A stretch of DNA of 64,000 bases from Atlanticothrix silvestris CENA357 (GCF_016056295.1 NZ_JAECZB010000097.1:86475-150474), one strand, 5' to 3'. Shown: positions 1-9,998, counted from the stretch's first letter. Numbers and translations: made by a program. The notes: generated from the sequence alone by a model not told the origin.

Positions 1-1257
1 TGCTGTATCAATTGCCACACCTACTAAAATTAATAGTGAAGTGGCACCTAGACCCCTAAAGGTTGGTACTCCTAAAGCACTTTCAACAGCAGTGGGAATA
101 ATCGCGACAAAGCCCAAAAAGATCGCACCCAAAAAAGTTAGTCGATTGATTACGCGCTCAATATACTCACTTGTAGCTTTTCCGGGACGAATACCGGGAA
201 TACTAGAACCCATTTTCTTCAAGTTTTGCGCCACATCAACCGGGTTAACAATCAATGAAGAATAGAAGTAACTGAAGAAAATAATTGAAGTTAAGTACAC
301 AAGTGCGTAGACCCAAGGTTGAGAACCACTCGGACTTAAATAAGTACTAACAATGTTTGCTATTTCAGGGTTTTTGGTAAAATTAGCAATCAAAAGAGGC
401 AGACTGAGGATAGCAGCCGCAAAAATGATTGGCATTACACCACCGGAATTGAGACGCAAAGGCAAATAGCTGCGTTGCTCTGCCAATACTCTCCTACCCA
501 CTTGGCGGCGGGCTGAAATAATTGGGATGCGGCGGATTCCTTCTTGAACAAACACAATCCCAACAATAGTTGCCAAGAATACCAAGACCAGCACAATCAC
601 ACGACCGACTATTTCTCTGCCGCCAACTTGTACCAAGTCAATGGTATCGCCCAGAGATTTTGGTAACGAAGCTACAATGTTGACAAAAATTAATAATGAT
701 GCACCGTTACCAATACCACGCTCTGTGATTAGTTCCGATGCCCACATGACAAACATTGAACCAGCAGTCAGAGCGATCGCAGTTTCAGCGACAAATATTG
801 GGCCGGGATTTAAGGCAAATTGCTGTAAAAATAATGCCGAAAAAGCCACACTTTGAACAATTGCCCAAACTACAGTGACATAACGTGTAATTTGCGAAAT
901 TTTTCGCCGACCCGCTTCACCTTCATTTTTTTGTAAATTTTCTAAAGATGGAATTGCTGCGGTTAACAATTGGATGATAATAGACGCATTAATGAAGGGT
1001 AAAATTCCCAAAGCGAAGATTCCTAAAGTCGAAAGTCCTCGCCCAGAAAATATATCCAATAAACCGAATACGGAATTATTACCCGAAATGGCTTCGCCAA
1101 ACCTAGCTCTATCAATCCCTGGTATGGGTAAAAAGATGCCTAGGCGAACCAAAATTAAAATACCGACGGTGACAAGCAGCCTACCTCTTAGTCCAGCTGC
1201 TTGCGCCATCTGCATAAAAGTTTCTTGAGCCGTTGGGGCTTTATCTCGACTGATCAT
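1..1257 (-). CDS. secY: Preprotein translocase subunit SecY (3' end outside window)
   Basis: SecY is the central channel subunit of the SecYEG translocon in the plasma and thylakoid membranes. The reading frame is open from an ATG at 1257 to the left edge, about 419 codons, so only the C-terminal tail is missing. Recognisable stretches are an N-terminal amphipathic segment before TM1, the loop ILPIPGI-like after TM1, GILPFINASIIIQLL, and a conserved GIRPGKAT segment near the truncated end; many hydrophobic spans alternate along it. AAAGG lies a few bases before the ATG. It is the last visible gene of the ribosomal cluster, its usual bacterial place after rplO. Confidence 0.96.
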   Translation of the reverse strand, partial: MISRDKAPTAQETFMQMAQAAGLRGRLLVTVGILILVRLGIFLPIPGIDRARFGEAISGNNSVFGLLDIFSGRGLSTLGIFALGILPFINASIIIQLLTAAIPSLENLQKNEGEAGRRKISQITRYVTVVWAIVQSVAFSALFLQQFALNPGPIFVAETAIALTAGSMFVMWASELITERGIGNGASLLIFVNIVASLPKSLGDTIDLVQVGGREIVGRVIVLVLVFLATIVGIVFVQEGIRRIPIISARRQVGRRVLAEQRSYLPLRLNSGGVMPIIFAAAILSLPLLIANFTKNPEIANIVSTYLSPSGSQPWVYALVYLTSIIFFSYFYSSLIVNPVDVAQNLKKMGSSIPGIRPGKATSEYIERVINRLTFLGAIFLGFVAIIPTAVESALGVPTFRGLGATSLLILVGVAIDTA

Positions 1258-1330
1258 AGACTGCTACCTTTTATAGTGAATCAGGCACTGGAAACGGGTT
1301 GGCTGCTATTTAAGTGCGCTGTTGCTCTCA

Positions 1331-1774
1331 CTATAAAATTTCACAACTCCCGCCAGCTGCCTCAATTTTGCTCCGAGCTTGACCTGTAAAAGCTGCCGCT
1401 GTTACCTTGAGCGCAACGCTCAATTCCCCATTACCCAACATTTTCAATGGGCCCTTGATAGCAGTGACAATACCTGCTGCTTTTAAGGAGTCCAAAGTTA
1501 CTTCTGTATTGGCAGGAAGGGAGGCTAACTTCTCTACATTAATCGTAGTGTAATTTTTCCGATTCACAATCGGAAAGCCCTTCAGCTTGGGTAAACGGCG
1601 GTACAATGGCTGCTGACCACCTTCAAAACCTGGTCGAGTACCACTGCCAGATCGAGACTTTTGGCCCCGCATACCTAGACCAGCACTGGCACCTTGACCA
1701 GCAGAAATACCTCTAGCTACACGCCGCTTGCGTTTTTTTGAGCCTTTTTGCGGCTTAACATCGTTCAGTCTCAT
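1331..1774 (-). CDS. rplO: 50S ribosomal protein L15
   Basis: L15 is a late-assembling large-subunit protein that binds 23S rRNA. The 147-residue product has the family's basic N-terminus ([17 protein letters not shown]), the glycine/arginine-rich segment [28 protein letters not shown] around residues 20-45, and [15 protein letters not shown]. It lies between rpsE and secY. No rpmD (L30) is present between rpsE and rplO, as is usual in cyanobacteria and plastids. Start ATG at 1774; no strong ribosome binding site is seen. Confidence 0.97.
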   Translation of the reverse strand: MRLNDVKPQKGSKKRKRRVARGISAGQGASAGLGMRGQKSRSGSGTRPGFEGGQQPLYRRLPKLKGFPIVNRKNYTTINVEKLASLPANTEVTLDSLKAAGIVTAIKGPLKMLGNGELSVALKVTAAAFTGQARSKIEAAGGSCEIL

Positions 1775-1822
1775 GATGTAATTAGTAGTTGTTTACACAA
1801 AATCTCTGTAAGTGCGGCTCTA

Positions 1823-2347
1823 CTAAATGTAGAGACTTTCAATAGGAATACCGCGATCTTCCGCAACTTCAGAAAGAGTCCGCAGTGTAGATAAGGCATT
1901 GACTGCGGCTCTAGCATTGTTGAGTGGATTGTTGGAGCCTAGTTGCTTAGCTAAGACGTTACGAACTCCAGCTAATTCCAGCACAGTCCGGACAGCACCA
2001 CCAGCAATTACTCCAGTACCAGGTGCAGCTGGGCGCATCATCACTTTTGCGCCACCGCCGACTCCATCAATAGGATGGGGAATAGAGTTAGATTTTGTGA
2101 TTGGAATATCAATTAGATGTTTTTTACCATCAGCTACGCCTTTTTTCACGGCACCGATGACATCTGAGGCCTTGCCTACTCCTACACCAACTTGCCCACG
2201 TTCATTACCGACGACCACTATCGCCCGGAAACTGAGTTTTTTACCTCCTTTGACGACCTTACTCACCCGCCGGATCTGAATAACTCGTTCTTGCCAGTTG
2301 GTTTCTTCTTTCTTTGTGCGATTAGCTTTACGACGACCAGTTGCCAT
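1823..2347 (-). CDS. rpsE: 30S ribosomal protein S5
   Basis: S5 sits at the small-subunit mRNA entry and contributes to decoding accuracy. The product (174 residues from the ATG at 2347) shows the S5 double-stranded-RNA-binding fold ([27 protein letters not shown]) and the conserved C-terminal domain ([18 protein letters not shown]). The frame is open two codons further to a TTG at 2353, but the ATG giving [15 protein letters not shown] is the usual cyanobacterial start. Part of the S10-spc cluster, between rplR and rplO. Confidence 0.97.
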   Translation of the reverse strand: MATGRRKANRTKKEETNWQERVIQIRRVSKVVKGGKKLSFRAIVVVGNERGQVGVGVGKASDVIGAVKKGVADGKKHLIDIPITKSNSIPHPIDGVGGGAKVMMRPAAPGTGVIAGGAVRTVLELAGVRNVLAKQLGSNNPLNNARAAVNALSTLRTLSEVAEDRGIPIESLYI

Positions 2348-2426
2348 AATCAAATGCTCTCTTTTAGTCAGTTGTCAACAGGCAATAGTCAATAGTCAAT
2401 GCTCTTGACTTTTGACCTTTGACGAT

Positions 2427-2789
2427 TTAAAAATCTAAACCAGCCTCGCGTGCTGCATCAGCTAGTGCTTTGACACGACCATGATATAGGTTGCCACCGC
2501 GGTCAAAAACTACTTGGGTAATGCCTTTTTCTAGCGATCGCGCGGCAATTAATTTGCCGACTTGCACTGATGCTTCGCAATTGGAGCCAGAAGCTAAACT
2601 AGATTTCAACTCTGGTTCTACAGTTGAGGCTGCCACTAAGGTTTGATGCTGTGTATCATCTATTACTTGGACATAAATATGCTCACGGGATCGAAATACG
2701 GCTAAACGCGGGCGTTCTGGTGAGCCATTGACTTTACCACGGACACGTCGATGACGACGTTGTTTTGATTCTCTACGAGTAAGTTTCAT
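2427..2789 (-). CDS. rplR: 50S ribosomal protein L18
   Basis: L18 binds 5S rRNA and helps dock it in the central protuberance. The 120-residue product has the basic N-terminus [19 protein letters not shown], the [19 protein letters not shown] core and the C-terminal [29 protein letters not shown] ending, all at normal family length. The ATG at 2789 lies two bases after the rplF stop, so the two are very likely translated from one message. Confidence 0.97.
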   Translation of the reverse strand: MKLTRRESKQRRHRRVRGKVNGSPERPRLAVFRSREHIYVQVIDDTQHQTLVAASTVEPELKSSLASGSNCEASVQVGKLIAARSLEKGITQVVFDRGGNLYHGRVKALADAAREAGLDF

Positions 2790-2791
2790 TT

Positions 2792-3340
2792 TTACTTCTT
2801 ACCACTCTTACCAGTCTTACCAGCTTTCCGTCTCACTACTTCACCGGCATAGCGAATACCTTTACCTTTGTATGGTTCCGGCGGACGAACATCACGAATT
2901 TTAGCTGCTGTGTTGCCTACAATTTCTTTGTCATAGCCGCTAACAATAACGTTAGTGGTACCTTCTACTGCAAACTGAATTCCTTCTGGCGGAACAATTT
3001 GTACCTGATGGCTGTAACCCATATTCAAAACTAAGTTACGCCCTTGAACTTGTGCCCGATAACCAACACCTTGGATCTCCAAACGGCGTTGAAAGCCTTG
3101 GGAAACTCCTTCAACCATGTTGGCAACTAAAGTGCGGCTTAAGCCGTGCAACTGCCTAGAGGTACGAGATTCATCTCGACGGTTTACTTGTAAGATTTCC
3201 CCTTCTTGAGAGACTGTAACGTTAATAGGCAGATCGCGAGAAAGCTCTCCTTTCGGGCCTTTAACCACAACCTTTGTACCATCTATCGCCACTTGTACTT
3301 TGGCGGGAATAGTAATTGGACGTTTACCAATACGAGACAT
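2792..3340 (-). CDS. rplF: 50S ribosomal protein L6
   Basis: L6 is a two-domain large-subunit protein near the sarcin-ricin loop. The 182-residue product begins [12 protein letters not shown], has the duplicated L6 fold, and ends with the signature [28 protein letters not shown] precedes the ATG at 3340 at good spacing. The 140-bp gap upstream, before rpsH, carries a palindromic dispersed repeat and heptanucleotide repeats. Confidence 0.97.
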   Translation of the reverse strand: MSRIGKRPITIPAKVQVAIDGTKVVVKGPKGELSRDLPINVTVSQEGEILQVNRRDESRTSRQLHGLSRTLVANMVEGVSQGFQRRLEIQGVGYRAQVQGRNLVLNMGYSHQVQIVPPEGIQFAVEGTTNVIVSGYDKEIVGNTAAKIRDVRPPEPYKGKGIRYAGEVVRRKAGKTGKSGKK

Positions 3341-3378
3341 AACTTTTTGTCCTTTGTCGTTGTCAGTTGTGAGTCAAT

Positions 3379-3410
3379 GCGGTCTTGGGGGTTTCCCCCA
3401 TGAGCAACTG
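3379..3410. repeat. REP-like palindromic repeat, copy 1
   Basis: A 32-base unit with a perfect hairpin core TGGGGGTTTCCCCCA in the rplF-rpsH gap. A second copy with two differences lies at 9967-9998 in the rplD-rplC gap. The unit is followed by TCAGTTG-type heptads up to about 3445. Two copies in the gaps of one ribosomal operon suggest a dispersed repeat that tolerates, or prefers, insertion inside transcripts. Confidence 0.7.
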
Positions 3411-3480
3411 ACGAACCCGAAGGGTCAGTTGTCAGTTGTCAATGAAAATTGACCATTGACTTTTGACTCTTGACTCTTGG

Positions 3481-3882
3481 CTACCAAATGTAGCAAAGTA
3501 CTTCACCACCTACGTTTTGACGGCGTGCTTCCCGGTCAGTCATGATACCACTGGATGTAGAAATAATGGCAATACCAATACCGCCTAACACCCTTGGTAG
3601 TTCTTTTCGGTTGGAATAAACACGTAAACCTGGTTTACTCACACGCTTTAAGGCAGTAATTAGCGGCTGACGAGTCTTACCCTTGTACTTTAGGGAAATC
3701 ACCAGATTCCGCTTTACCCCTTCTTCTGCTTCTGAAAATTCAGCAATAAACCCTTCTTCCCGTAGCACTTTGGCAATACTACGGGTCATTTTTGTCGCTG
3801 GCACTTGTGTAGTTTGATGCCGCGCCAGGTTGGCATTGCGGATGCGCGTCAGCATATCTGCAATTGTATCGTTAGCCGCCAT
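3481..3882 (-). CDS. rpsH: 30S ribosomal protein S8
   Basis: S8 is a primary 16S rRNA binder and, in E. coli, the autoregulator of the spc operon. The 133-residue product has the N-terminal [17 protein letters not shown] and the C-terminal signature [36 protein letters not shown] lies just before the ATG at 3882. It follows rplE directly, with only 20 bases between, so rpsN (S14) is absent from this position, as is usual for cyanobacteria. Confidence 0.97.
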   Translation of the reverse strand: MAANDTIADMLTRIRNANLARHQTTQVPATKMTRSIAKVLREEGFIAEFSEAEEGVKRNLVISLKYKGKTRQPLITALKRVSKPGLRVYSNRKELPRVLGGIGIAIISTSSGIMTDREARRQNVGGEVLCYIW

Positions 3883-3902
3883 CGTTCCCTCTTTAGATGA
3901 AC

Positions 3903-4451
3903 TTATTGATCGCGAAAGGGCATTCCCATTTCCTTAAGTAAGGCGCGGCCCTCTTCGTCGTTTTTCGCACTTGTGATGATGGAAATATCCATACCACGGA
4001 TTTGATCGATGCTGTCGTATTCGATTTCTGGAAAAATGAGTTGTTCTCTCACACCCAGAGTATAGTTGCCACGACCATCAAAGCTTTTAGGGCTAACGCC
4101 GCGAAAGTCTCGAATTCTGGGCAATGCTAAGCTAATGAGTCGATCGACAAATGCGTACATCCGTTCGCCTCGGAGTGTCACCATGATGCCAACAGGCATC
4201 CCTTGACGAATTTTGAAGCCAGCGATCGCTTTCTTTGCTCGTGTTACTACTGGTTTTTGACCAGTTATCAGCGCAATTTCGCTTAAAGATGCTTCTAGGG
4301 CTTTAGCATTTTGTGCTGCTTCCCCTAAACCTCTGTTAATAGTAACCTTAACCAACTTGGGTACTTGATGTACATTGGTGTATTGAAACTGATTGGTCAG
4401 TTTAGGGACAATTGTCTCTTGGTATAAATTTTTGAGTCTTGTTGTTGCCAT
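3903..4451 (-). CDS. rplE: 50S ribosomal protein L5
   Basis: L5 binds 5S rRNA and contacts the P-site tRNA. The 182-residue product shows [21 protein letters not shown], the motif [21 protein letters not shown] and the C-terminal [18 protein letters not shown], with the family's full length. AGGAC precedes the ATG at 4451. A 104-bp gap with direct repeats (TAGTTATGAGTTA-like) separates it from rplX. Confidence 0.97.
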   Translation of the reverse strand: MATTRLKNLYQETIVPKLTNQFQYTNVHQVPKLVKVTINRGLGEAAQNAKALEASLSEIALITGQKPVVTRAKKAIAGFKIRQGMPVGIMVTLRGERMYAFVDRLISLALPRIRDFRGVSPKSFDGRGNYTLGVREQLIFPEIEYDSIDQIRGMDISIITSAKNDEEGRALLKEMGMPFRDQ

Positions 4452-4555
4452 AGTTTTTTGTCCTGATTATCCCTGGGCTTGGTCAGGGAATAAAGTTATG
4501 AGTTATTTAGTTATGAGTTAAATTTAATTTTTAACTACTCACTTTTAACTCCTAA

Positions 4556-4909
4556 CTATTTATCCAGAATTTCGCCAGTTTTCTTGAGCTTTCTGACTTT
4601 CTTACCTTCAGGTGTGAAGGTGTAACAAACACGACTCGCAACGTTTTGTTTGGTGGAATAAAGCATCACGTTGGAGCTATGTATAGGAAACTCTTGGGTG
4701 ACAATGCGCCCTGATTCTCCTTCTTGTTGTGGTTTAACGTGCTTGGTTTTAATGTTGACACCTTTAACCAAAACTTTGCTGAGTTGGGGAAGCGCTTTAA
4801 TAACTTCACCAACTTTGCCTTTGTCTTTACCGGCAATTATCTGCACAGTATCACCAGTTTTGACATGCATTTTGTGGAATACTTTGGGCGTATTCTGTTT
4901 GTTTGCCAT
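4556..4909 (-). CDS. rplX: 50S ribosomal protein L24
   Basis: L24 is an assembly initiator at the tunnel exit. The 117-residue product has the KOW motif ([20 protein letters not shown], residues about 17-36) and [18 protein letters not shown]. Its ATG overlaps the rplN stop by one base (TAATG), indicating coupled translation. Length fits the cyanobacterial form. Confidence 0.97.
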   Translation of the reverse strand: MANKQNTPKVFHKMHVKTGDTVQIIAGKDKGKVGEVIKALPQLSKVLVKGVNIKTKHVKPQQEGESGRIVTQEFPIHSSNVMLYSTKQNVASRVCYTFTPEGKKVRKLKKTGEILDK

Positions 4910-5277
4910 TACAGCACCTCCGGAGCCAGAGAAACAATTTTGGTAAAGTTTTTATCACGCAGTTCTCGTGCTACAGGGCCAAAGACCCGTGTGCCTCTGG
5001 GATTACCGTCTTTGTTGATAATCACAGCAGCGTTATCGTCAAAACGAATACTCATGCCACTGTCACGAGTCAAGGCTTTACGAGTACGGACAATAACTGC
5101 TTCTACCACATCAGACTTTTTTACAGCCATATTGGGCGTAGCATCTTTGACAACGGCAATAATTTTATCGCCTATAAAACCATAACGGCGGTTGCCTCCA
5201 CCTAAGATGCGGATGCACATTAGTTTGCGGGCACCGCTATTATCTGCGACATTGAGGTAAGTTTGGGGTTGAATCAC
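4909..5277 (-). CDS. rplN: 50S ribosomal protein L14
   Basis: L14 lies on the subunit interface, next to L19. The 122-residue product begins [20 protein letters not shown] and ends with [18 protein letters not shown], both diagnostic. The start is GTG at 5277, supported by AGGGAGA upstream and by exact family length. The stop overlaps the rplX start. Confidence 0.97.
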   Translation of the reverse strand: MIQPQTYLNVADNSGARKLMCIRILGGGNRRYGFIGDKIIAVVKDATPNMAVKKSDVVEAVIVRTRKALTRDSGMSIRFDDNAAVIINKDGNPRGTRVFGPVARELRDKNFTKIVSLAPEVL

Positions 5278-5317
5278 AATTGGTCTCCCTAGTTAAGTTG
5301 TTAGTTGATAACAACTA

Positions 5318-5569
5318 TTACGTTGTAGCTCTGGTATTTAGGACTTCTTTGACTTGCCAGCGTTTGGTTTTACTCAGGGGTCTAGTTTCCTGAATACGAA
5401 CGCGATCGCCCACTTTGCATGTATTCTCTTCATCATGAGCTTTATAGCGTCGCGTTTGAACTACAATCTTGCCGTACTTGGGATGGGGAGCGCGGTTTTC
5501 CACGGCAACTACCACCGTTTTTTGCATTTTATCGCTCACTACCAAGCCAACTCGTTCTTTGATTGCCAT
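5318..5569 (-). CDS. rpsQ: 30S ribosomal protein S17
   Basis: S17 is a primary 16S rRNA-binding OB-fold protein. The 83-residue product shows [20 protein letters not shown], the motif HPKYGKIV and the C-terminal [23 protein letters not shown] lies directly upstream of the ATG at 5569. It follows rpmC with a 6-base gap. Confidence 0.97.
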   Translation of the reverse strand: MAIKERVGLVVSDKMQKTVVVAVENRAPHPKYGKIVVQTRRYKAHDEENTCKVGDRVRIQETRPLSKTKRWQVKEVLNTRATT

Positions 5570-5575
5570 AATCTC

Positions 5576-5803
5576 CTACTTTTCTTCTTGAGGCGGTTGA
5601 GTTGCTGCCCGTTTGCGTTCTGTTTCGACAGTCAGCAGTTGGGCTAGGCGATGCTTAGCATGTCGGAATTGGTGGGGTTTTTCGAGTTGTCTTGTGGCTT
5701 TTTGCAAGCGCAACTGAAATAGTTGTCTTTTAATAGCGAGAATTTCTTGAGACAGTTTATCGTCACTTAATTCTCTAGCTTCTGAAATTTTGGGAAGAGG
5801 CAT
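5576..5803 (-). CDS. rpmC: 50S ribosomal protein L29
   Basis: L29 is a two-helix protein at the tunnel exit, where trigger factor and SRP dock. The 75-residue product has the expected helical hairpin with REL..DKLSQEILAIKRQLFQLRLQKATRQLE and a basic tail. It is placed between rplP and rpsQ with 15-base and 6-base gaps. Confidence 0.95.
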   Translation of the reverse strand: MPLPKISEARELSDDKLSQEILAIKRQLFQLRLQKATRQLEKPHQFRHAKHRLAQLLTVETERKRAATQPPQEEK

Positions 5804-5818
5804 AACCTACTTCTACTC

Positions 5819-6238
5819 CTACTCTTGTGGTTGAGAGCGCACAATAAATTTCGTTTTTATTGGCAGTTTGTATGCAGCTAAACGCATAGCTTCACGGGCT
5901 ATTTCTTCGGAAACGCCAGCAATTTCAAACATAATTCGCCCTGGCTTAACTACTGCTACCCAGAACTCCGGCGAACCTTTACCAGAACCCATCCGGGTTT
6001 CAGCGGGACGCATGGTTACAGGTTTATCAGGGAAAATGCGAATCCAGATTTGTCCACCCCGACGGATATAACGGGTCATTGCTCGCCGCGAAGCCTCAAT
6101 TTGGCGGGAGGTTATCCAAGCGGGTTCTTGAGCTTGGAGTGCAAAATCACCAAAATTAAGGGTGCTGCCACGGCTGGCTAAACCTTCCATCCGTCCGCGT
6201 TGTTGTTTGCGGAATTTAGTTCTTCTAGGACTTAACAT
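5819..6238 (-). CDS. rplP: 50S ribosomal protein L16
   Basis: L16 helps form the tRNA A-site in the large subunit. The 139-residue product has [19 protein letters not shown] at the N-terminus, the [17 protein letters not shown] motif (here [19 protein letters not shown]) and [19 protein letters not shown], all diagnostic. Heptanucleotide repeats fill the 96-bp gap upstream, between it and rpsC. Confidence 0.97.
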   Translation of the reverse strand: MLSPRRTKFRKQQRGRMEGLASRGSTLNFGDFALQAQEPAWITSRQIEASRRAMTRYIRRGGQIWIRIFPDKPVTMRPAETRMGSGKGSPEFWVAVVKPGRIMFEIAGVSEEIAREAMRLAAYKLPIKTKFIVRSQPQE

Positions 6239-6241
6239 GAT

Positions 6242-6334
6242 TTGTCAGTTGTCAGTTGTCAGTTGTCAGTTGTTAGTTGCCAGTGTCAGGTGTCAGCTGT
6301 TTTTTACTACTGACTATTGACCACTGACCATTGA
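6242..6334. repeat. Heptanucleotide tandem repeats in the rplP-rpsC gap
   Basis: Consecutive TCAGTTG heptads, four nearly exact and then drifting (TTAGTTG, CCAGTGT), are followed by the complementary type (TGACTAT, TGACCAC, TGACCAT). The opposite arms could fold as a long imperfect hairpin. Such short tandem repeats are common between genes in heterocyst-forming cyanobacteria. Confidence 0.75.
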
Positions 6335-7090
6335 CTATCCTTCATTTGAACGGTCTTCAAATTGCTGGCGACGACGTTGCTGTTGACGACGACGAGGTTC
6401 GCGATCGCGTGTGGTTGGTTGAGATGGAGTTTCTTCTTGTCCTGGGATAATTTCTCCCTTAAACACCCACACTTTGATACCTAAAATGCCGTAAACCGTT
6501 TTAGCTGTGCAGTAAGAGTAGTCAATATCAGCTCTAAGGGTATGTAAAGGCACTCTACCTTCACGAGTCCACTCTGTCCGGGCAATTTCTGCACCGTTGA
6601 GTCGCCCGCTGACTTGAATTTTTATCCCTTGAATGCCAGCTCTTTGGGCACGCTGAATAGCTTGTCGCACTACTCTTCTAAATGAAACTCGGCGTTCTAA
6701 TTGTTGAGCAATATACTCACCAATTAGGTAGGCATCAGCATCAACTCGTTGTACCTCAACTACATTGATCCGAATTTGGCGATTGCTGCCCAATAGTTCT
6801 TGGAGTCCGGTACGCAATGATTCAATGCCTTGCCCACCACGACCTACAACTACGCCTGGTCGAGCCGTGCGTACTTCAAGATCAATTTGATCTGCCTTTC
6901 GCTCAATTCGCACTTCGGAAATCCCGGCGTTATTTTGAGCGAGTCTACCTAGCTTTTGTTCTATGTATTTACGGAGTTTGTAGTCTTCTTGGAGAAGTTC
7001 TGGATAGCGATCAGGAACGGCAAACCAACGAGATTGATGTTCTTGTGTAATACCCAGGCGGAAACCAACTGGATGTATTTTCTGTCCCAC
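6335..7090 (-). CDS. rpsC: 30S ribosomal protein S3
   Basis: S3 is a KH-domain protein at the mRNA entry pore. The 251-residue product has [20 protein letters not shown], the KH motif [11 protein letters not shown] and the C-terminal domain with [20 protein letters not shown] and GEIIPGQ. The tail (about residues 220-251) is an unusually Arg/Gln-rich extension. The start is GTG at 7090, with GAGGAAG upstream. Confidence 0.97.
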   Translation of the reverse strand: MGQKIHPVGFRLGITQEHQSRWFAVPDRYPELLQEDYKLRKYIEQKLGRLAQNNAGISEVRIERKADQIDLEVRTARPGVVVGRGGQGIESLRTGLQELLGSNRQIRINVVEVQRVDADAYLIGEYIAQQLERRVSFRRVVRQAIQRAQRAGIQGIKIQVSGRLNGAEIARTEWTREGRVPLHTLRADIDYSYCTAKTVYGILGIKVWVFKGEIIPGQEETPSQPTTRDREPRRRQQQRRRQQFEDRSNEG

Positions 7091-7142
7091 AAATGCTTCC
7101 TCTAAAATTTCTTACTTTACGCAATTATTTGTGTCTATTTGC

Positions 7143-7502
7143 CTATTCAGCATTAGCGTCAGTAGCAACAGCTAAAGTAATGTGACACGTCGGCTTGCGA
7201 ATCTGGTAAGCTCGCCCTTGTGCCCTAGGTTGGAACCGCTTCAGCACAGGGCCTTGGTCTGCATAAGCCTGAGTAATCACCAATTGAGTGCGATCTAACC
7301 CAGCATTATGCTCGGCATTAGCCGCAGCGCTTCTGAGCAGCTTTAATACTGGCTCAGTGGCGCGATAGGGCATAAATTCCAGAATTATTAGTGCTTCTCG
7401 GTACGATCGCCCCCGAATTTGATCGAGTACTCGACGTACTTTAAAGGGAGACATACGTATATAACGGGCGATCGCTTTTATTTCAGTAGTATCAACAGCC
7501 AT
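7143..7502 (-). CDS. rplV: 50S ribosomal protein L22
   Basis: L22 lines the exit tunnel. The 119-residue product shows [22 protein letters not shown] at the N-terminus and the beta-hairpin end [30 protein letters not shown] precedes the ATG at 7502. Normal length and position between rpsS and rpsC. Confidence 0.97.
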   Translation of the reverse strand: MAVDTTEIKAIARYIRMSPFKVRRVLDQIRGRSYREALIILEFMPYRATEPVLKLLRSAAANAEHNAGLDRTQLVITQAYADQGPVLKRFQPRAQGRAYQIRKPTCHITLAVATDANAE

Positions 7503-7510
7503 AATTTTCT

Positions 7511-7590
7511 CCTTTTGTCAGTTGTCAGTTGTCAGTTGCTAGTTGTCAGTTGTTTGTTACTATTGACTACTGACTACTGACCAATGACCA
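7511..7590. repeat. Heptanucleotide tandem repeats in the rpsS-rplV gap
   Basis: TCAGTTG heptads, about five with point changes, are followed by TGACTAC/TGACCAA heptads of the complementary type. The arrangement (TCAGTTG arm, then TGACYA arm) is the same as in the rplP-rpsC gap. Confidence 0.75.
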
Positions 7591-7591
7591 C

Positions 7592-7870
7592 TTACCTACC
7601 CGCTTTTTTGTCACTTTTTCCATGACCCCTGTAAGTGCGTGTTGGGGCAAATTCACCCAACTTATGCCCTACCATCTGCTCATTTACAAAAACTGGAACG
7701 TGTTGTCGTCCGTTGTGAACAGCGATAGTATGACCTACCATCAGGGGTAAAATTGTCGAGGCTCTCGACCAAGTTTTAATCACTTGTTTTTCGTTTCTGG
7801 CATTCAGCTTTTCAATTTTGCTGAGCAGATGATCAGCAACGAAAGGACCTTTTTTTAGAGAACGACCCAT
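7592..7870 (-). CDS. rpsS: 30S ribosomal protein S19
   Basis: S19 forms a complex with S13 in the small-subunit head. The 92-residue product has [38 protein letters not shown] and the C-terminal [17 protein letters not shown] signature. It is followed by rplV and preceded by rplB, as in all S10 clusters. Confidence 0.97.
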   Translation of the reverse strand: MGRSLKKGPFVADHLLSKIEKLNARNEKQVIKTWSRASTILPLMVGHTIAVHNGRQHVPVFVNEQMVGHKLGEFAPTRTYRGHGKSDKKAGR

Positions 7871-7920
7871 AATTTGATTTTGGATTTTGGATTTCGGATT
7901 TCGGATTTCGGATTTTGGAC
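7871..7920. repeat. GGATTTC heptad repeats in the rplB-rpsS gap
   Basis: Six or seven consecutive heptads of the GGATTTC/GGATTTT type occupy most of the proximal half of the gap between rplB and rpsS; AATCCAAAATC-like complementary units occur near 7980-8000. Same class as the TCAGTTG repeats elsewhere in the window but a different unit. Confidence 0.75.
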
Positions 7921-8003
7921 GATTAGGTATCTTAACTAAGCTTTAAAAATTTTCAATGTTCATTTTTAAATAGACCCTAATTTAAAATCCAAAATCTAAA
8001 ATT

Positions 8004-8867
8004 CTAGGATTCACGACCACCACGACCGCGCTTAGAAGATTTACGGCGACGACGCACAATTAATTTACTGCTGGCTTTTTTGGGTTTGCGTGTTTTTGCA
8101 CCCAAGGTAGGCTTACCCCAAGGAGTAACAGGGCCTGATCTTCCGATAGGCGCTCTACCTTCACCACCGCCGTGGGGGTGATCCACGGGGTTCATCACAC
8201 TACCTCTAACTTTAGGACGACGGCCTTTCCAGCGATTTCTTCCTGCTTTACCTGCACTGAGATTTCGCGCATCGGTGTTGCCTACTTGTCCAATGGTGGC
8301 GTAGCATTCTCGTCGAATTAAGCGGACTTCTCCTGAAGGCAGTTTGAGAGTTACATAGTTCCCTTCTTTAGCCACAACTTGCGCTGTAGCACCAGCTGCG
8401 CGCACAATTTGACCACCTTTACCGGGAGTCAGTTCTACGTTATGAACGCCTGTACCTAAAGGTATATTTGAGAGGGGCAAAGCGTTGCCATCTTCAATGG
8501 GAGCATTTGAACCAGCAATAATTTTTGTCCCAACTTTTAAACCATTGGGTTGCAGGATGTAACGCTTTTCACCATCTTCATAAATTAACAGAGCAATCCG
8601 AGCATTGCGATTCGGATCGTACTCAATAGCTGTTACCGTGGCAGCAATATCACGCTTATTACGTTTAAAATCGATAATTCGGTAAAGCTGCTTGTGACCG
8701 CCACCCCGGCGACGGCTAGTTATCCGCCCTTGATTATTGCGACCTTTGGCACGGTGTTTGTACTCAGTTAATGACTTTTCCGGCTCTGTTTTGGTAATTT
8801 CCGCAAAGTCGGAGATAGTAACTTGGCGAGTACTGGGGGTATAGGGGCGATAAGAACGAGTACCCAT
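8004..8867 (-). CDS. rplB: 50S ribosomal protein L2
   Basis: L2 is required for subunit association and the peptidyl transferase centre. The 287-residue product shows [19 protein letters not shown], the central RNA-binding fold and the near-universal [18 protein letters not shown] motif around residues 225-243, whose His lies by the catalytic centre. It ends in a very basic [20 protein letters not shown] tail. Full length. Confidence 0.98.
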   Translation of the reverse strand: MGTRSYRPYTPSTRQVTISDFAEITKTEPEKSLTEYKHRAKGRNNQGRITSRRRGGGHKQLYRIIDFKRNKRDIAATVTAIEYDPNRNARIALLIYEDGEKRYILQPNGLKVGTKIIAGSNAPIEDGNALPLSNIPLGTGVHNVELTPGKGGQIVRAAGATAQVVAKEGNYVTLKLPSGEVRLIRRECYATIGQVGNTDARNLSAGKAGRNRWKGRRPKVRGSVMNPVDHPHGGGEGRAPIGRSGPVTPWGKPTLGAKTRKPKKASSKLIVRRRRKSSKRGRGGRES

Positions 8868-8885
8868 AATTAAAGTTCGAGTTGT

Positions 8886-8962
8886 GAGTTTTAAGTTAGG
8901 AGTTAGGAGTTAGAAGTTAGGAGTTAGAGATAATTCATAACTCATCACTCATGGCTCATAAC
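8886..8962. repeat. TTAGGAG heptad repeats in the rplW-rplB gap
   Basis: A run of TTAGGAG/TTAGAAG heptads is followed by complementary units of the AACTCAT type (CATAACTCATCACTCATGGCTCATAAC region). Again an arm/counter-arm layout within a ribosomal-protein gap. Confidence 0.7.
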
Positions 8963-8965
8963 TTT

Positions 8966-9280
8966 TTAGACTTCTGGGAATAGAACTTGTCTAATCTTCT
9001 CTTCATCCCCAGGGGCAACAGTGACGATAGCTCGTTTGTATTGGGGCTTGTAACCAATAAATTTACCTACACGCCGTTTTTTGCGTGGCGGTAATGCAGT
9101 ATTGATTTTGACAACTTTGACTTGAAATAAGTCTTCAATTGCTGCTTTAATTTCTGGCTTGCTTGCCTTGGGAGTTACTTCAAATGTGTATTTGTTTTGC
9201 TCCATCAGGATGGTCGCCTTTTCAGTGACAATTGGGCGACGTACTAAGTCAGCCAGGTGGCGGGGGTCAAAGTTAGGCAC
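8966..9280 (-). CDS. rplW: 50S ribosomal protein L23
   Basis: L23 is the trigger factor and SRP docking protein at the exit tunnel. The 104-residue product has [25 protein letters not shown] and [19 protein letters not shown]. The start is GTG at 9280, with a perfect AGGAGGT seven bases upstream inside the end of rplD. The genes overlap by 8 bases, so translation is likely coupled. Confidence 0.97.
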   Translation of the reverse strand: MPNFDPRHLADLVRRPIVTEKATILMEQNKYTFEVTPKASKPEIKAAIEDLFQVKVVKINTALPPRKKRRVGKFIGYKPQYKRAIVTVAPGDEEKIRQVLFPEV

Positions 9281-9905
9281 TGTAGACCTCCTGAATTTTT
9301 TCTAAAGCTGATGCCGTAACTACGATTTTGTCAGCGTGCAGCAAATCATAAACGTTTAGCTGGTCAGCTGGTATTAGCTTTACATTTTCTACATTGCGGG
9401 CTGATAAATAAATATTTTCCGCAATGTCAGACAAAATTAATAGTGCTTTATTATCTGGTTCTACACCCCAACGAGCTAGCGCTGCTATCAACTCTTTGGT
9501 TTTTGGGCGGGATAGCTCGTTGCTAAATTCTTCCACTACAATCAAGTCGTCAACGCGGCTGACCAATGCTGTCCGCAATGCTAAGCGCCGTTCTTTGCGA
9601 TTTAACTTTAAGTTAAAGTCTCTAGGCTTGGGCCCAAAAATTACGCCACCACCACGCCATAGTGGTGAACGAATAGATCCTGCACGAGCTCGACCTGTGC
9701 CTTTTTGCCGCCAAGGTTTACGACCACCGCCTCTAACTTCCGAACGAGTTTTTGTACTGGCAGTTCCTTGACGAGCATTAGTCATTTGTCGTATCAATGC
9801 TCTATGCACTATATGTGCTGCCGTTTCTTCTTTAGCAATTCGCAATTCAAAGGTCGTCTCACCGACTTGTTCTCCTTGCCAATTTTTAACTACACTTTCT
9901 ACCAT
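9273..9905 (-). CDS. rplD: 50S ribosomal protein L4
   Basis: L4 lines the exit tunnel and in E. coli represses the S10 operon. The chosen ATG at 9905 gives a 210-residue product beginning [16 protein letters not shown], the usual cyanobacterial start, with AAAGGA at good spacing. An earlier ATG at 9923 would add six residues and lacks a ribosome binding site. The long basic loop with [25 protein letters not shown] sequence and [22 protein letters not shown] is diagnostic. Confidence 0.95.
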   Translation of the reverse strand: MVESVVKNWQGEQVGETTFELRIAKEETAAHIVHRALIRQMTNARQGTASTKTRSEVRGGGRKPWRQKGTGRARAGSIRSPLWRGGGVIFGPKPRDFNLKLNRKERRLALRTALVSRVDDLIVVEEFSNELSRPKTKELIAALARWGVEPDNKALLILSDIAENIYLSARNVENVKLIPADQLNVYDLLHADKIVVTASALEKIQEVYSA

Positions 9906-9966
9906 GTTTGTGTCCTTTGTCATTAGGAGCTACTGCGTTGGGGAGATAGCGCCGTGGTGAGGCAGC

Positions 9967-9998
9967 GCGGTCTTGGGGGTTTCCTCCATGAGCGACTG
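9967..9998. repeat. REP-like palindromic repeat, copy 2
   Basis: Second copy of the 32-base unit seen at 3379-3410, differing at two positions, one of which breaks the hairpin core (GGGGGTTTCCTCC). It lies in the 214-bp rplD-rplC gap. A related shorter piece (GACTGTCGTGGGGTTCCCCC) follows at about 10023-10042. Confidence 0.7.

Noticed and set aside
4724..5205. Plus-strand frames opposite rplX and rplN
   Set aside because: Antisense to certain ribosomal genes with no start signals.
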